A stretch of DNA of 64,000 nucleotides from Punica granatum (GCF_007655135.1 NC_045128.1:20244811-20308810), one strand, 5' to 3'. Shown: positions 42,229 to 56,679, counted from the first letter of the stretch. Numbers and translations are program-made. Notes: generated by a model not told the origin, from the sequence alone.

Positions 42229-45200
42229 TGTCAGCACCCCATTTTGGCCCACCGGCTTCCCACACGAGGATTCCCGACCGAAGCTCGGGACACTATTCAT
42301 CACCCCGCAATCAGAGGCAAATAGGCGGGCACGGGGTCACGAGCAATAGGAGAAAGAGCTAGGCCACTGAGAAAAGCGGAGGAAAGCCCTCAGAAGAGCG
42401 AACGAACAAGGAATTCCCCAAAACGACGGGGCTGGCACTATTGCACTATTCATCATCGAGTCACCGAAGCACCGAAAGGTACCCAATATGGGACTCCAAA
42501 AATCTCTCTCAGTACCAAAGTGACCAACGACACGTCCGGATTCATTTCCGGGGCAAGCCACATGAGCCGGGACACCCCGACCTCTCACGGACGCCTTTTC
42601 TAACAGAGCTCCCGGGGCCCGCTCCACTGACAAGCAGACGGCCCCCCAAGACAGGCCTACAGACACCCAGGGACCACCAGAGTCGGGGAACAAGCTTCAG
42701 ACGACCTTCCGGAACTCGACTCGGTTTCCCGAGGGGCGTTTCAGCGGTCACGAATGTCTCCCGGTGAGCCTTAGGGACACTTCCACGGAAAACAGAGATC
42801 ACAACGATCTCCGAGCACCTCACAACGATCCCCGAGCACCGTGAGACATCCAGGGAACACTGAGAAAATCCCGATCAAAAGTCCCTAGGTCTTCCCGGGC
42901 CAACGGTCTTCTGCCGGGGACGACGAGCCAACGCTCCCCACGGGGCGTAAGGGTCACCGAAACGGATGTCAAGACGCACAAAGAGCAATCAGGGACCGGG
43001 GGACACTAAACCCCGCTCCGAATGTCCAAACAGGGCAAAACCGACTCTCGAGGCGCCGAGTCGCCCGAACGTTCGTTCACACGACGCATGGCGATATTAG
43101 GCTCATTCAAATCCTCGTCATTCAAGCATTCCAAATCTTCAAATTAATTGGACATTGGAGATCGGATGCGAGCTCAATCAAGTTTCAAGCATTTTCCGGC
43201 TTTTCTCTCAATCGAACGGGACCCACAGCTCAGCCAAACCGAGCCATCAAGCCGCGGCTCAACCCCAAGCCACGGCTCAACCCTCCAAGCCACGGCTCAG
43301 CCGCAATTAGCCACGGCTTGCCCCTATGGCCGGTGGCTCCAAGCTCCAAGAGCTCCCCTCCACCACAAATTCAAATTTCCTCTTACACACACTCACATCC
43401 ATCATCTCCCATCAACTTTCCCTAACTTCCCTTACACTCAACATGACCATTTCCCCATCCTAATCCCCCTCCAATTTTCGGCAGCCACCCTAAGCCAATT
43501 CGGCAGCCCCTAAGCCCCCTCTAACCGCAATTAACTTCACTTAACCGAGCCATTAGCATAGCCTATAAAGTCCCATTCTTCATTAACCCTAATCACTTCT
43601 TCAACTCTCACTCTCTCTCAAGCCAATCTCTCTCAAGGATCCTCTCAAACCCCAGCCCACTCCCAAGTTCCGTCTAACCCTTTGCCAAGGCCGAAACCGG
43701 TCAAAATCGCCGGGAAACCACCCGACCCGACTTAAGCAAAAAATCATCAAACATCCTAGCCTACATATTTCTCACCCCCTAAATCCATTTCAGGGCTTAG
43801 ATTTTCGATTGGAGGTCCCCAACACCCCGTTCCAGCCGTGAACATAATCGGGTCCCGAGACCCCTAGCCTCGCGTACCTAGCCACCAACGACGTGCCATT
43901 TCACTCCACGACTTCGGCGAGTCGTGCCATCACATTCAAAGGGTTCCTCACAACCCTCACCCTCCCCCGTGAAGGGGTGGTCACGTTCCGAGGGCCGACC
44001 AACCGTGCACAACCTTCGTTCTACCCGTTCCTCCTTTACCGGTTCCTCATTGTTTTTACCGAACTTCCTCTCACATTTTCGGGTTTGTTCAGGCCTTGGC
44101 ACGTTCGGGTCTGCCCACGGTCATTTAGATCCGCCTCTTAGGAGTCCAACGAGCCCGACCTTGCACCGTGCCGTGACCGGAGCAAGCGTGCCGACCCCAT
44201 TTTCCCCGATCTGCTGCGGTTGTCTCCTCTCGGGTCCCTCTACCCGTAACCTTAAACCGAGTCTTGCGACTCACAAGGCCACCTCCCCGACTCTTTTCCT
44301 CGTGCATCGAGGCTAGGTAACGCACATCTTCACCTTAGAGAAGCTGGGATCTCCGATCTTTATTTATATGAAGTGTTCATGCGTTTTAAAGGTTCGGAAT
44401 GCATGAAAGGTTGTTTTCTTTTTTTTTTTCGGATCCGGACTCCCCATGCATGCCATACATCGTTGCACATCTTTTTTTTCCTTTATCATGTCCACATGCC
44501 GTGTGAGTGTGTATATCATGAAGGGAGACGACATGAGTCGAGGAAGGGGAGATCCCAAGTCACGGCCGAACCATGGGGCATGCGGTCTAGCCTTGAGGTG
44601 GCGACCCGTGACCCCCTATGGTCCCTCCGAGGCTAGGGTGTCTCCTTTTCCTCGAAACTAGTTGGTTCCCGCACTCCTTTGCCGTTGTTTATCACGTGTA
44701 ACACCTTAGCACGGCGGGAATAGGCGTAGATCGGGACCGGAAAACCTCCCTTGACCCGTGTGAGCCATGAGGACTCACGGCCACCCTTGATGAAACGTGG
44801 CCGAGAGCCCCTTGGACCACACGGGTCTAAGGTAGTTTCTCCCTTTCCGAACTGAGTCAGTTCCCGCGTTTCACGCTTTCCCATCATATGAGTCGACGTC
44901 ATTTTTGTGGATTTCGTTATATTACGTGTTATGTGTACGTGTTTGTGTGTCCGTTTGCGTTTAAGAGACCTTGACGGCGTCGACTTTCTTTTGTTTTGTT
45001 GAAATAGATTTCGTTCTTGGGTTTAAGCATATTATGCATGTAAGGTATGATTGGAATCGTCCCTTGGGATTGATTGTATCCGTGTCTTATATTTCTCGTT
45101 ATTCACATGATAATTGGATGATAGATACGTTAATTTCGAGTAATTCCCCATTAAAACTGAGATAACCACATGAAATTACCACCACCGAATAACTTTACAA

Positions 45201-46672
45201 ACGGAATAAACGGGACGTAACATTCGGTTAAATAAATCATTCGGACTAAATAATTGGGCAAATTGGTTATTAATTTGTAAACGCATCGATGATTTACGGA
45301 ACGGTGAGAGTGCCCTTTTTCATTAAAAAAACTCACAATTTCAAAATACCGAGACGTGTGACACGAATGGAATTGGCGTCTAATGAGTACTCGCACGTTA
45401 TGACTCGAATCCGGGCCCGATTTGAGGCGGTTCGAGTCAAAATGCGCGAGTCCTCCTTAGACCCCTTCATGCGACGCGATCTCCAATTTATACACGAATG
45501 TTGCAATTTATCATCCAAGGGCATAATTGTCATTCCGCGATTCACCGATACCCTAGGCGTTAGGGAGTCGGAAACGCCTCGATCTATGGACGGAAAAGGG
45601 CTACCCGTTCGGGTATGAGTCTCATTCGCACGGCCCATTCCGTCCATTTTCGGTGTTTCTATCTTCCTATCGTAGATTCGGTGGGGAGCATTTTATTTCA
45701 GTTACAAAATACGAAGAACCGGATTAATCATGCACTCGACTTAAATGAACATTAGATAATGGATAGGTGGAATATTAGATTCCAATCTAGAATCAAAACA
45801 CGAGTTTGGCTAATTCGATGAAACCGCAGTGTCACCTTACTGAACAAGGGTCTTAAAACAAGTACACACATGTAATTGGCTTAGAACCCTATTCTAGTCC
45901 ATCATCTATGTTTGCCTAGGTTAGGCACATTGTTTGCTAATCAACCCCGGTTAATAACTGATTAAATCACGTATATTCGACTTAATACACCACTTGTCTG
46001 TATCCACCGACCATTGTCAGTTGCTTTCTATATTGTATCAGTTTTATCAGTTTCCTTCTGTTTTATTCTAGCATATGATGATTTATTGCGGCTCGGGCCC
46101 GAATCCATAGGTCACGGGGTCCAACGCCCCAAATCATCGAACACGAGATCTAACGCCTCTTAACTCACCGAGCGCGTGCAACACGAGTGCGGAATGGGAT
46201 CTAGCCTCGATTCACCGTCACACTCCGAATACGGCCTATGTGGAAGGCGGATTTGGATTGAGCGCGTGAAACGTGTTTGGATATCACTCGGGAGCTCGAT
46301 TGGTCCAACGGTTACAGTAGGAACTAATCTGTTCTCCTGCAAACCATGGTTCAATCGGACCCGACCCCCGGCTCCTTGAGCCCGCGTTGCCTTAATTTGT
46401 TTATCGGTTATTCAAAACACACGGTGAGCCGGAGCGGAATATTGGCCCAATGCAAACCGATCGAGATCCATTTGTTTCATTCAGTTGTATCCTGAAATTA
46501 TTCGAGTGTACATTGTGAGGATCTTATTTGTATATTTATTCACATACTTGTAAGGATCCCGATCGGTGAGCAAGAGGTCCGAGTGTCGAGTCGGTTAAGT
46601 TGGTCTATCTTCACCAAGGGATGAGTAAGCTCAAATAATCATGGTCTCGGTTCGCGCTGGGAATCGACCATC
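42229..46672 (+). mobile_element. Element B 3' LTR, 3'-truncated
   Basis: Starts TGTCAGCACCCC and is collinear with the A LTR up to GGGAATCGACCATC at 46672. It then loses about 445 bp that A has (32737-33181) and meets inverted LTR sequence. A TATAAAG motif is at 43564-43570. No ORF of note. Confidence 0.85.
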
Positions 46673-49600
46673 GGGTCCGATTGAACCAACAGTTTGCAGG
46701 AGAACCGATTAGTTCCCACTGTAACCATTGGACCGATTGAGCTCCCGGGTGATATCTAAACATGTTTCACACATCCAATCCAAATTGCCTTCCACATAGG
46801 CCATATTTGGAGTATGATGGTGACTCGAGGCTAGATCCCATTCCGCACTCGGGTTGCACGCGCTGAGTGAATTAGGAGGCGTTGGACCTCGTGTTCGGTG
46901 ATTTGGGGTGTTGGACCCCGTGCAACGCATAACCTATGAGCTCGGACCCGAATCGCAACAAATCAGTAAAAGACAACAGAAAACTGATAAAACTGATGAA
47001 AGACAGATAACAACTGACAAATGTAGGTGAATACAGACAAGTTGTGTGTTAAGTCGAATGTACGTGATTTAATCAGTTATTAACCGGGGTTGATTAAAAA
47101 ACAATGCGTCTATCCTAGGCAAACATAGATGGTGGGCTAGAATATGGTTCTAAGCCGATTATGTGTGTGAATTTGTTTTAAGATTCTTATTCAGTGAGAT
47201 GACACTGCGGTTTCACCGAATTAGCCAAACATGTATTTTGACTCTAGATTGGAATCTAGCATTCCGCCTATTCACTATCTAATGTTTGATTAAGCCAAAT
47301 GCATGATTAATCCGGTTTTTCGTGTTTCGTAAATGAAATGAAATGTTCACCACCGAATCTACGGTAGAAAGATAGAAACACCGAAAGTGAACGGAATGGG
47401 CCGTGCGAATGAAACTCGCACCCGAACGGGTTGCCCTTTCCCGCCCATAGATCGAGGTGTTTCTAACTCCCTAACGCCTAGCGTATCGGTGAATTACGAA
47501 ATGACGATTATGCCCTTGGATAAAATTGCGATGTTCGAATGTAAATTGGAGATCACGTCACACGAAGAAATCTAAGGAGGACTCGCGCATCTTGACTCGA
47601 GCCGCCTCAAATCGGGCCCGGACTCGAGTCATAGCATGCGAGTACTCGTTAGACATCAATTCTATTCGTGTTATGTGTCTCGGTGTTTTGAAATTGTGAT
47701 CTTTTAAGGAAAAGGGCATTCCCGCCGTTCCGTGAACCATCGATGCGTTTACGAATTAAGGATCGATTAACCCAATTATTTAGTCCAAGTGATTTAATTA
47801 ATCGAGTGGCACGTCCCGTTTCCCGTTTGTGGAGTGGTTTAATGATTGAGACCGCGAACCTCAATTGTTATGGATCAATGAAATGATTGTTCGATATTAA
47901 CATACCTAACATACGAATTGACATGAAACAAATGATTAAATGAAAAATTGTGATTACAATCAATTCCAAGAATCGATTTTGACCGTTTCTTGCATGCATA
48001 AAACATCAAACACGATGACAACGTACATTTTTTACATAGCCGGTGCCGCCATGATCTTAGGAACGCGATTAAACATACAAACAAGCACAAACACGATATT
48101 TAGAGGAATCGATAAAATGGCCCCGACTCATGGGAAGCGAAAAATGTAACAATTCGGGAAAACGACTTGAGTCGGGGAAAGGAGGCCATCCATGGCCCGA
48201 GGAAGCCAAGAGGGGCTCTCGGCCACCTCCCTTGGGGTGAGGCCGAGAGGCTCCTTCGGCTTGCTCGAGCTAACGAAGTCTCCTCGACTCCGATTCAAAC
48301 TATTTCCCGACATGCTAGGACTATATATGATGAATACATGCATAATACGATGTAAAAAAACACATAAAAACGTAAACTTGCGTGCGAATCGGTCATGAAC
48401 CTCCTTATCTCCCCACAAACGCAAAAAAAACGTAAAAGTCCTAACTTCTCTGAGTCGGGAATGATTATACCTAGCCCCGGGATGCAGGAAATAGTCGGAG
48501 AAGTGGCAAAGGGAGTCGGGAGACTCGGCTGGAAGGAACAGACCCGAATTGGTGCAGTCGGGTCGGCTGGCAGACCCGACTGGCAGTCTGGCTTGTCGGG
48601 GATGTACCGGTTGATAGGGATAGTATTTTCGCGCGGGGCCAGTTACGTTGGATTCCCAAGAGACTAAGGATCGCGTCTGCGGTGGTTTCGGGAGGAGAGC
48701 ACGTGTAGATTTTCTGGAAATCAAAAACAAAGTCGGGTCAGTAAAAAAAAAAAAAAAGGACAGACCCAGCCGGGTCAAAACAGATCCGACTGGCGCCCGA
48801 TGAAGAAACGGCTCCACAGGAGGCTCCCAGTGGTCTTTTGATGCAAGGTCGGTGGCATTGAATTCCTATCTGACTGAGGATCATGGTGATAGGTGGCTCG
48901 TAGCCAGATTCAACCCGAGCTGACCTGTACGTTTCTGTAAAGTTCGGGTCAGAAAAGACGACCAGAGGAACAAACCCGACTGACACCCCGATGAAGAAAC
49001 GACTCTACGGGAGGCTCCCGGTGGTCTTTTGGTGCAAGATCGGTGGCATTGGACTCCTAACCGACTGAGGATCATGCCTGCCTGGTTTCATGAGGATTGG
49101 ACATGTAGATGTTCTGGAAATCAAAAACAAAGTCGAGTTATCTAGCAGAAAACAGAACCGACTGGGGGGAACTGACCTGACTGGGCAGGTCGGAAAGGAA
49201 TGGCTGTCCCGGAGGCTCCCAGTGGTATTTTGGTGCAAGATCGGTGGCATTGGACTCCTAACTGACTGAGGATCACGGTGATAGGTGGCTCGTAGCGAGA
49301 TTCAACTCGAGCTAACCTGTATGCTCCTGCAAAATTCCGGTCAGAAAAGAAAATCAGAGGGACAGACCCGACTGGGCTGTTTGGGTAGAAACGGCTGCAA
49401 GGGGGGGGCTCCGGGTGTTGCACCAAGCTGGCTCAAGTTCCTCCGATTCCTAAGGGACTGCTCTTGGTGTTCATGACCAGCTTGTGGCGTGCGCACGACT
49501 GATTTCAACCAGAAATGCAAAGAGAAACCGATAAAAAACTGTGAAAACCCGGTAAAGGAAATGATTGGGAAAAGGGCGGTCTTGCGCGGTTGAGCGGCTC

Positions 49601-50852
49601 TCGGCACGTGACCATCTCGTCACGGGAGAGAGTGAGGGTCATGAGGAACCCTTAAAAAGTGATGGCATGACTCGCCATGGTCGTGGGAAGGAGTGGCGTC
49701 GAAGAAGCCTGGAAAGCCGTGAAACCGTCTAGGGAGCCCGATTCTGGACAGGGGCAAAACTGACTGCTGGAAGCTTCCAAATGAAAATCTAAGGCCGGAA
49801 ATGGACTCGGGTGGTCGAATACATGTGGGGTATGAAGTTTGTTTGAGGCTTGGACAAGTCGGGAAGGAAGAACTCGCCTAGAAACCGGGAAACTCCCTAG
49901 GGACCCGATTCTGGACTGGGCTGGAACTGCATGCTGGGAGCTTCAAATGCCAAAAATAACACCGGAAATGGACTCGGGAGGTCGAATACGTGTGGGATAT
50001 AAAGTTTGGTCAAGTTTGGTTCGGGTTGAGTGACGGTCGCCGGAAAACGGTTGAGTTTTCCGGCAATTTTGCCTTGGTTTCGGGCTGAGGGAGAGCTGGA
50101 CGATTCTGGAAAATGCTGAAGTTTGAGAGGGCTTGGAGAGGGTTTCCTAGAGTGAGAAAGCTAGAGAGATGATGGAAGTTGAGTTGTGATTAAATTAATG
50201 ATGCAATGGGCTTATAAAGGAAGACTTAATGGCTTGTTTAGTGAAAACTAAGTGCAATTAATGGGTGCTTAGGGATTCCGAATTTTTGGAGGGAATATTA
50301 AGGTGGGGAAAGTGAGTGGGAAGTTGATGGGAAGTGATGGAAAGATGGGAGTTGATGTGAGGATGTGTAAGAGATATTTTGAATGTGTGGTTGAGGGAAG
50401 CTCTTGGGATTGAGCCATTGGGACAAGGATTGAGCCGCCGGTGGGGAATTAGCCGCGGCTTGAAGATTGAGCCGTGGCTTGGGGTTGAGCCGCGGCTTGG
50501 TGGCTTGGTTTGGCTGAGCTATGGGCCCCATTCGAATAAGAGAAAAACCGGAAAAAGCTTGAGACTTGATTGAACGCGCGTCCGGTCTCCGATGTCCGAT
50601 TAATTTATAGATTTGGAATGCTTGAACGAAGAGGATTTGAATGAGCCCAATATCGCCATACGTCGTGTGAACGGACGTTCGGGCGACTCGGCGCCTCGAG
50701 AATCGATTTTGCCCTGTTCGAACATTCGGAGTGGAGTTGAGCGTCCCCGGTCTCCGATTGCTCTTTGTGCACCTTAATGTTCGTTTCGGTGACCCTTTTG
50801 CCTCGTGGGGGATCGTTGGCTCGTCATCTCCGACCGAAGACCGTTGCCCCGG
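46673..50852 (-). mobile_element. Inverted Ogre LTR fragment F
   Basis: From GGGTCCGATTG the sequence is the reverse complement of the family LTR. It runs toward the LTR 5' half and is cut at 50852 by the C LTR. It shares the CGGGCCCGGACTCGAG, GTTTGCCTAGG and TATA-region landmarks with A and B in reverse. It differs in having 190-200-bp internal repeats. The LTR outer ends are not in view; the rest presumably lies beyond C. Confidence 0.8.
48650..49440 (-). repeat. 190-200-bp tandem repeats inside LTR fragment F
   Basis: The landmark GGCATTGGACTCCTAA-like sequence recurs at 48854, 49045 and 49246, spacing 191 and 201 bp. Associated repeated parts are GAGGCTCCCAGTGG and GGTGATAGGTGGCTCGTAGC. 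Four partial or full units; absent from the A and B LTRs. Confidence 0.8.
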
Positions 50853-53800
50853 TGTGCGCACCCGAATTTCATCTCGTCGGGGCACGCATGCGCGAAGCCT
50901 ATGCAACGCGGCTTGGGAGTGTCCACCTTCCCGGGGACGCGCGACGGTCGCACGTGAGGAGGAGTCGCCACTTACTGTTTACGACCCGTAGGTTGAGGGC
51001 CGTTGAGTCGCCCGGGTCTAGGGGTACAGGGTACACCTAAATGCTAAGGCAATGGTCATGCGGAACCGAAAATTCCGAATTCGGGAGTTCTGTTACGTGC
51101 GGGCCTATATCCCGCACGCCCTTTCGGTACTCTAGTTTGCTAGGCTTGCCGTTTAGTTTTTTTACCGCGTGATTTAGGGTTGCACTTGACTCGCCCGTTT
51201 TGACACCGTAAAATCGATGAATTGATCAAGTTGGGCCAAGAATCCGAAAGATGAGTAGGCTTGCGTGTCGAGGAATCGGTCCACTATCTTAGCATTACAG
51301 TTCATCGAACCGTGAAGGTCGATTCCCTGCGCGAACCGAAACAGCGAATATTCGAGCTTACTCATCTCTTGGTAACAATAGACCGACTTGACCGGTTCGA
51401 CACTCGGACCTCTCGTTCGCCGATCGGGGATCCTTACAAATGAATGAGTGAGTGTACAAATAAAATCCTCACAATATTCTCTCGAATAATTACAAAATGT
51501 AACTGAATAAGTAAATGGATCCCGATCGGTTTGCATTGGGCCAATATTCCGCTCCGGCTCACCGTATGTTTTGAATAACCGATAAATGAATTAAGGCAAC
51601 GCGGGCTCAAGGAGCCGGGGGTCGGGTCCGATCAAACCAACGGTCTGCAGGGGAACCAGTTGATTCCTACTGTAACCGTTGGACCGATCGAGCTCCCTGG
51701 TGATATCTAGATCCGTTTCACACGCCCAATCCAAATTGCCTTCCACATAGGCCGTGTTCGGAGTGTAACGGTGAATCGAGGCTAGATCCCATTCCGCACT
51801 CGGGTTGCACGCGCTCGGTGAATTAGGAGGCGTTGGACCTCGTGTTCGGTGGTTTGGGGCATTGGACCCCGTGTAACACGTAACCTATGGGCTCGAGCCC
51901 GAATCGCGACAAATCAGCAAAAGCAAGAATAAAAACAGAGGAAAACTGATAAAACTGATGAAATACAGACAACAACTGATAAGCATCGGTGAATACAGAC
52001 AAGTTGTGTATTAGGCCGAATGTACGTGATTTAATCAGTTATTAACCGGGGTTGGTTAGCAAACAATGTATCTAACCTAGGCAAACATAGATGGTGGATT
52101 AGAATAGGGTTCTAAGCCAATTACATGTGTGTGTTTGTTTTAAGACTCTTATTCAGTGAGGTGACACTGCGGTTTCACCGAATTAGGCAAACTTGTGTTT
52201 TGACTCTAGGTTGGAATCTATAATTCTGCTTATCCATTATCTAATGTTTGATTAAGCCAAATGCATGATTAATCCGGTTTTTCGTGTTTTGTAACTGAAA
52301 TAAAATGTTCACCACTGAATCTACGATAGGAAGATAGAAACACTGAAAGTGAACGGAATGGGCCGTACGAATGAAACTCGCACCCGAATGGGTTGCCCTT
52401 TTCTTTCATAGATCGAAGTGTTTCCAACTCCCTAACGCCTAGGGTATCGGTGAATCACGGAATGACGATTATGCCATTGGATGATAAAATTGCAATGTTC
52501 GTGTATAAATTGGAGATTGCGTCACACGAAGAAGTCCAAGAAGGACTCGCGCGTCTTGACTCGAGCCGCCTCAAATCGGGCCCGAACTCGAGTCATAGCA
52601 CACGAGTACTCGTTAGACGTCTATTCTATTCGTGTTACGTGTCTCGGTGTTCTGAAATTGTGAGCTTTTAATGGAAAAGGGCATTCTCGCCGTTCCGTAA
52701 ATCATCGATGCGTTTATGAATTAATAATCAATTTGCCCAATTGTTTAGTCCAAGTGTTTTAATTAGCCGAATGATACGTCCCATTTACCCGTTTGTGGGA
52801 TTGGTTTAATGATTGAGACCTCAAACCTCAATTATTATGGATCAATGAAATGATTGTTCGATATTAACGTATCTAGCATATGAATTAACATGAAACCAAC
52901 GATTAAATGAAAATTGTGATTACAATCAATTCCAAGAATCAGTTTTGACCATTTCTTGCATGCATAAAACATCAAACACGATGATAACGTGCATTTTTTA
53001 CATAGCCGGTGCCACCATGATCTTAGGAACGCAATTAAGCATACAAACAAGCACAAACACGATATTTAGAGGAATCGATAAAACGGCACCGACTCATGGA
53101 AAGCGAAAAATGTAAAAACTCGGGAAACGACTTGAGTCAGGGAAAGGAGGTCATCCATGGCCCGAGGAAGCCAAGAGGGGCTCTCGGCCACCTCCCTTGG
53201 GGTGAGGCCGAGAGGTTCCTTTGGCTTGCTCGAGCCAACGAGGTCTCCTCGACTCCGATTCAAACTATTTCCCGACATGCTAGCACTACATACGATGAAT
53301 ACATGCATAATACGATGTAAAAGACACATAAAAACATGAACTTGCATGCGAATCGGTCATGGACCTCCTTATCTCCCCACAAATGCAAAGAAAACGTAAA
53401 AATCCTAACTTCTCTAAGTCGGGAATGATTATACCTATCCCCGGGATGCGGGAAAAGTCGAGGAAAGTCGGAAAAACGGCTTCGGGAAGTCAATTCTGCC
53501 CCCTGGAACGAACAGACCCGAGTCAGTGAAGTCGGATCGGCGACAGACCCGACTGGCAGTCCGACTTGTCGGGGCTGTACCGGTTGATCGGGATGGAATT
53601 TTCGTACGGGGCCAGTTGCGTTGGATTCCCAAGAGACTAAGGATCGCGCCTGTGGTAGTTTCGGAAGGAGAGTATGCGTAGATTTTCTGGAAATCGAAAA
53701 CAAAGTCGGGTTAGCTAGCAGAAAACAGAACCGACTGGGCGGAACTGACCCGACTGGGCAGGTCAGCAAGAAATGGCTGTCCCGGAGGCTCCCGGTGGTA

Positions 53801-56536
53801 TTTTGCTGCAAGGTCAACGGCATTGGACTCCTAACTCACTGAGGATCATGCCTACGGTAGTTTCGGAAGGAGAGCATGCGTAGATTTTCCGGAAATTAAA
53901 AACAAAGTCGGGTTAGTAAAAAAAAGACAGATCCAGTCGGGACAAACAGACCCGAATGGCACCCGGCAAAGAAAAAGCTCTACAGGAGGCTCCCGGTGGT
54001 CTTTTGATGCAAGGTCGGTGGCATTGGACTCCTAACTGAGTGAGGGACACGGTGATAGGTGGCTCGTAGCGAGATTCGACCCAAGCTAACCTGTACGTTC
54101 CTGCGAAGTTCGGGTTAGAAAAGACGACCAGAGGAACAAACCCGAGTGGCACCCGATGAAGAAACGACTCTACGGGAGGCTCCCGGTGGCCTTTTGGTGC
54201 AAGATCGGTGGCATTGGACTCCTAACTGACTGAGGATCATGCCTGTGGTGGTTTTGTGAAGATTAGACACGTTGATGTTCCTGAGAGATGCAAAGAAAAC
54301 CGGTAAAAACTGGAAAAAATCTGTGAAGGGAGAAAAGAGAGAAACGGCGGTGGTGCGCGGTTGAGTGGCTCTCGGCATGCGACCACCTTGTCACGGGGGA
54401 GAGTGAGGGTCATGAGGAACCCCTAGGAAATGATGGCATGACTCGCCATAGTCGTGAGGTAGTGGAAATGTCCGGGAAGCCCGGGAAGCCGTGAAGACAC
54501 CTACAGAACCCGGTTCTGGACAGAGCTGGTTCGGGCTTCTGGGAGCTTCAAATCGCAAAACTAACTCCGGAAATGGACTCGGGAGGTTGAATACATGTGG
54601 GATATGTAGTTTGTTTGCGGCTCGGATAAGTCGGGAAGGAAGAACTCGCCTAGAAACCGGGAAACTCTCTAGGGACCCGATTCTGGACTGGGCTGGAACT
54701 GCATGCTGGAAGCTTCAAATGCTGAAACTAACACCGGAAATGGACTCGGGAGGTCGAATACATGTGGAATATAAAGTTTGGTAAAGTTTGGTTAGGGTTG
54801 AGTGGCGGTCGCCGGAAAACGGTTGAGTTTTCCGGCAATTTTGCCTTGGTTTCGGGCTGAGGGAAAGCTGGACGAATTGTTGGAGTTTGAGAGGAATTTG
54901 AGAGAGTTCTTGAGTGAGAAAGCTAGAGAGAGAGTGCAAGAGGAGTTGTGATTAAGTTAATGATGCAATGGGCTTATAAAGGAAGACTTAATGGCTTGTT
55001 TAGTGAAGACTAAGTGCAATTAGTGGGTGCTTAAGGGATCCGAATTTTTGGAGGGAAGATTAGGGTGGGGAAGTTGTCTTGAAAGGTGATGGGAGGTGAT
55101 GGATGGGAGAAGGGAAGTGATGGGTGTAAGAAGATATTTTGAAAATGTGTGGTGGAGGCTCATTTGGCTTGCTTCTAGAGAAGAGCCATGGCTCGCGGCT
55201 TGGCTCGGCTCGGCTCGGCTTGGCTAGCTCAAGGGTCTCACTTGATTAGGAAGAAAGCCAGAAGAAGCTCGGGCTTGATTGATCACGCATTCGATTTCCG
55301 TGGTTCGCTTGAACGACGAATTATCGATGTATGCACGAATACGGTTTTAATGAGCCTAATATTGACATTCTTCGTATGGGTGAATGCTCGAGCGTCCCAG
55401 GGACTCGAAAGCCGATTTTGCTCCGTTTGGATGATCGGGGTGAAGTTGTCCATTTCTGTCGCTTGTTCGCGCCTTTGCGTGATGTACCGCTCGTGTCGGC
55501 GTGCTTTGTACTTTGGGCAGAACGGTTTAGTTGCCGGCCCCGGCTGGAGATCGATATCCGGATGCGTCCTAAGAATCCGCGAACGGGGCTTTTTCGGTGT
55601 TTCCCGAGTATTCTGATGTGTTCGGAGACCACTGTGATCTCCGTTTGTCAAAAATGAGTTCCGAAAGCTTGTTGGGAGGCGTTTATGACCATTAAAACGT
55701 CACTCGGGAGCTCGGTATGATTTGCTTGGTCCGAGCCAAAATGATTTCCTAGCCCCTGGGGGTTGTTGGGAGTGGGTGGTGCAAAGCTCGGACGTCAACA
55801 TTTCCTCGAATGAACTCTAAGTGCGAGATTCCGCTTGAAAGGGGTTCTTTTGTTGCCGGAATAGTACTCGGGAAACCTAAATGGATTGTACAATGCGATC
55901 AGGGTTCGTTTTCCCAGGCCTTGAGGTCTTTAGGATTGGTTGGCGCGGATTTCGTGCACTGACGGTTCATTAAAAGAGTCTCTGGCCACGTTTCTGTGCA
56001 AAAATGGGCCCTTTCTCCGGGTCGGGATCCGCTCGGGAGACCAAGACTAACTCTGAAAGGCAGTCTGAAACTTATTCCTTGGTCTTGGTGGTCCTTGGGT
56101 ATGTGTAGGCCTGTTTCCGGGTGCCGTTTACTTGTCCGTGGATCGGGCGTCCCGGGAGCCTCGTCAGGAAGGCGTCTGCAAATGTTCGGGAGTGCCCCGG
56201 CTTAAGCAGGAGGCTTCTGAAATGCGCTCGGAGGTGCCATTGGTCATTTTGGTACCAAGAGGGTTTTTTAAAGTCCCATATTGGATATCTTCTGACGCTC
56301 CGGTGATCCGGCGATGAATAGTGCCACAATGCCGGCTCCGTTGTTTTCGGGATTCCTCGTTTGTCTGTTCTTTTGACAGCTTTCCTCTGCCTTTTTAGTA
56401 CACCCTGCTTTTCTCCTGTAATTCATCTCTTTGTGCCCGCATATTCGCCTCTAATCGTCGGGTGATGAATAGAAACCCGGGCTTCGGTCGGAGATTCTCG
56501 CGTAGGAAGCCGATGGGCCAAAATGGGGTGCTGACA
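50853..56536 (-). repeat. Element C 3' LTR (5.7 kb)
   Basis: From TGTGCGCACCCG at 50853 to GGGGTGCTGACA at 56536, 5684 bp. It is longer than the A LTR partly because of internal repeats at 53620-54290. The hairpin is at 51097-51117 and a TATAAG on the minus strand is at 54973-54978. A 120-codon sense ORF (51174-51536) is discussed under rejected items. Confidence 0.9.
53620..54290 (-). repeat. 190-200-bp tandem repeats inside the element C 3' LTR
   Basis: GGCATTGGACTCC landmarks fall at 53819, 54020 and 54210, spacing 201 and 190 bp. This is the same unit as in F but with fewer or differently arranged copies. Confidence 0.8.
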
Positions 56537-56550
56537 GCTTGCCCCTCTTT
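56537..56550 (-). other. Element C polypurine tract
   Basis: The plus strand GCTTGCCCCTCTTT is the reverse complement of the tract beside the A and B LTRs, directly next to the LTR end at 56536. Confidence 0.8.
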
Positions 56551-56679
56551 GGTCGCATGCTCGGTTAGAGGATGTAGCCAAAGATTATAAGAAGCACCCC
56601 CTTTTTGGGCCCGACGACTGCTCTGATACCGTTTCCCCCCCATGGCTGCTCGTACCTTGGTTGGACATGTCGGGATATT

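Noticed and set aside
48128..48817. 229-codon minus-strand ORF in LTR fragment F
   Set aside because: It crosses low-complexity and repeat boundaries of the LTR and is not kept in the A or B LTRs.
51174..51536. 120-codon sense ORF within the C 3' LTR, repeated at 63244-63606 and partly open in A at 32647-32859
   Set aside because: It lies in the well-conserved LTR 3' region, and paired LTRs are identical by origin. I see no domain and no evidence of selection on the protein; a dN/dS test over many LTRs would be needed.
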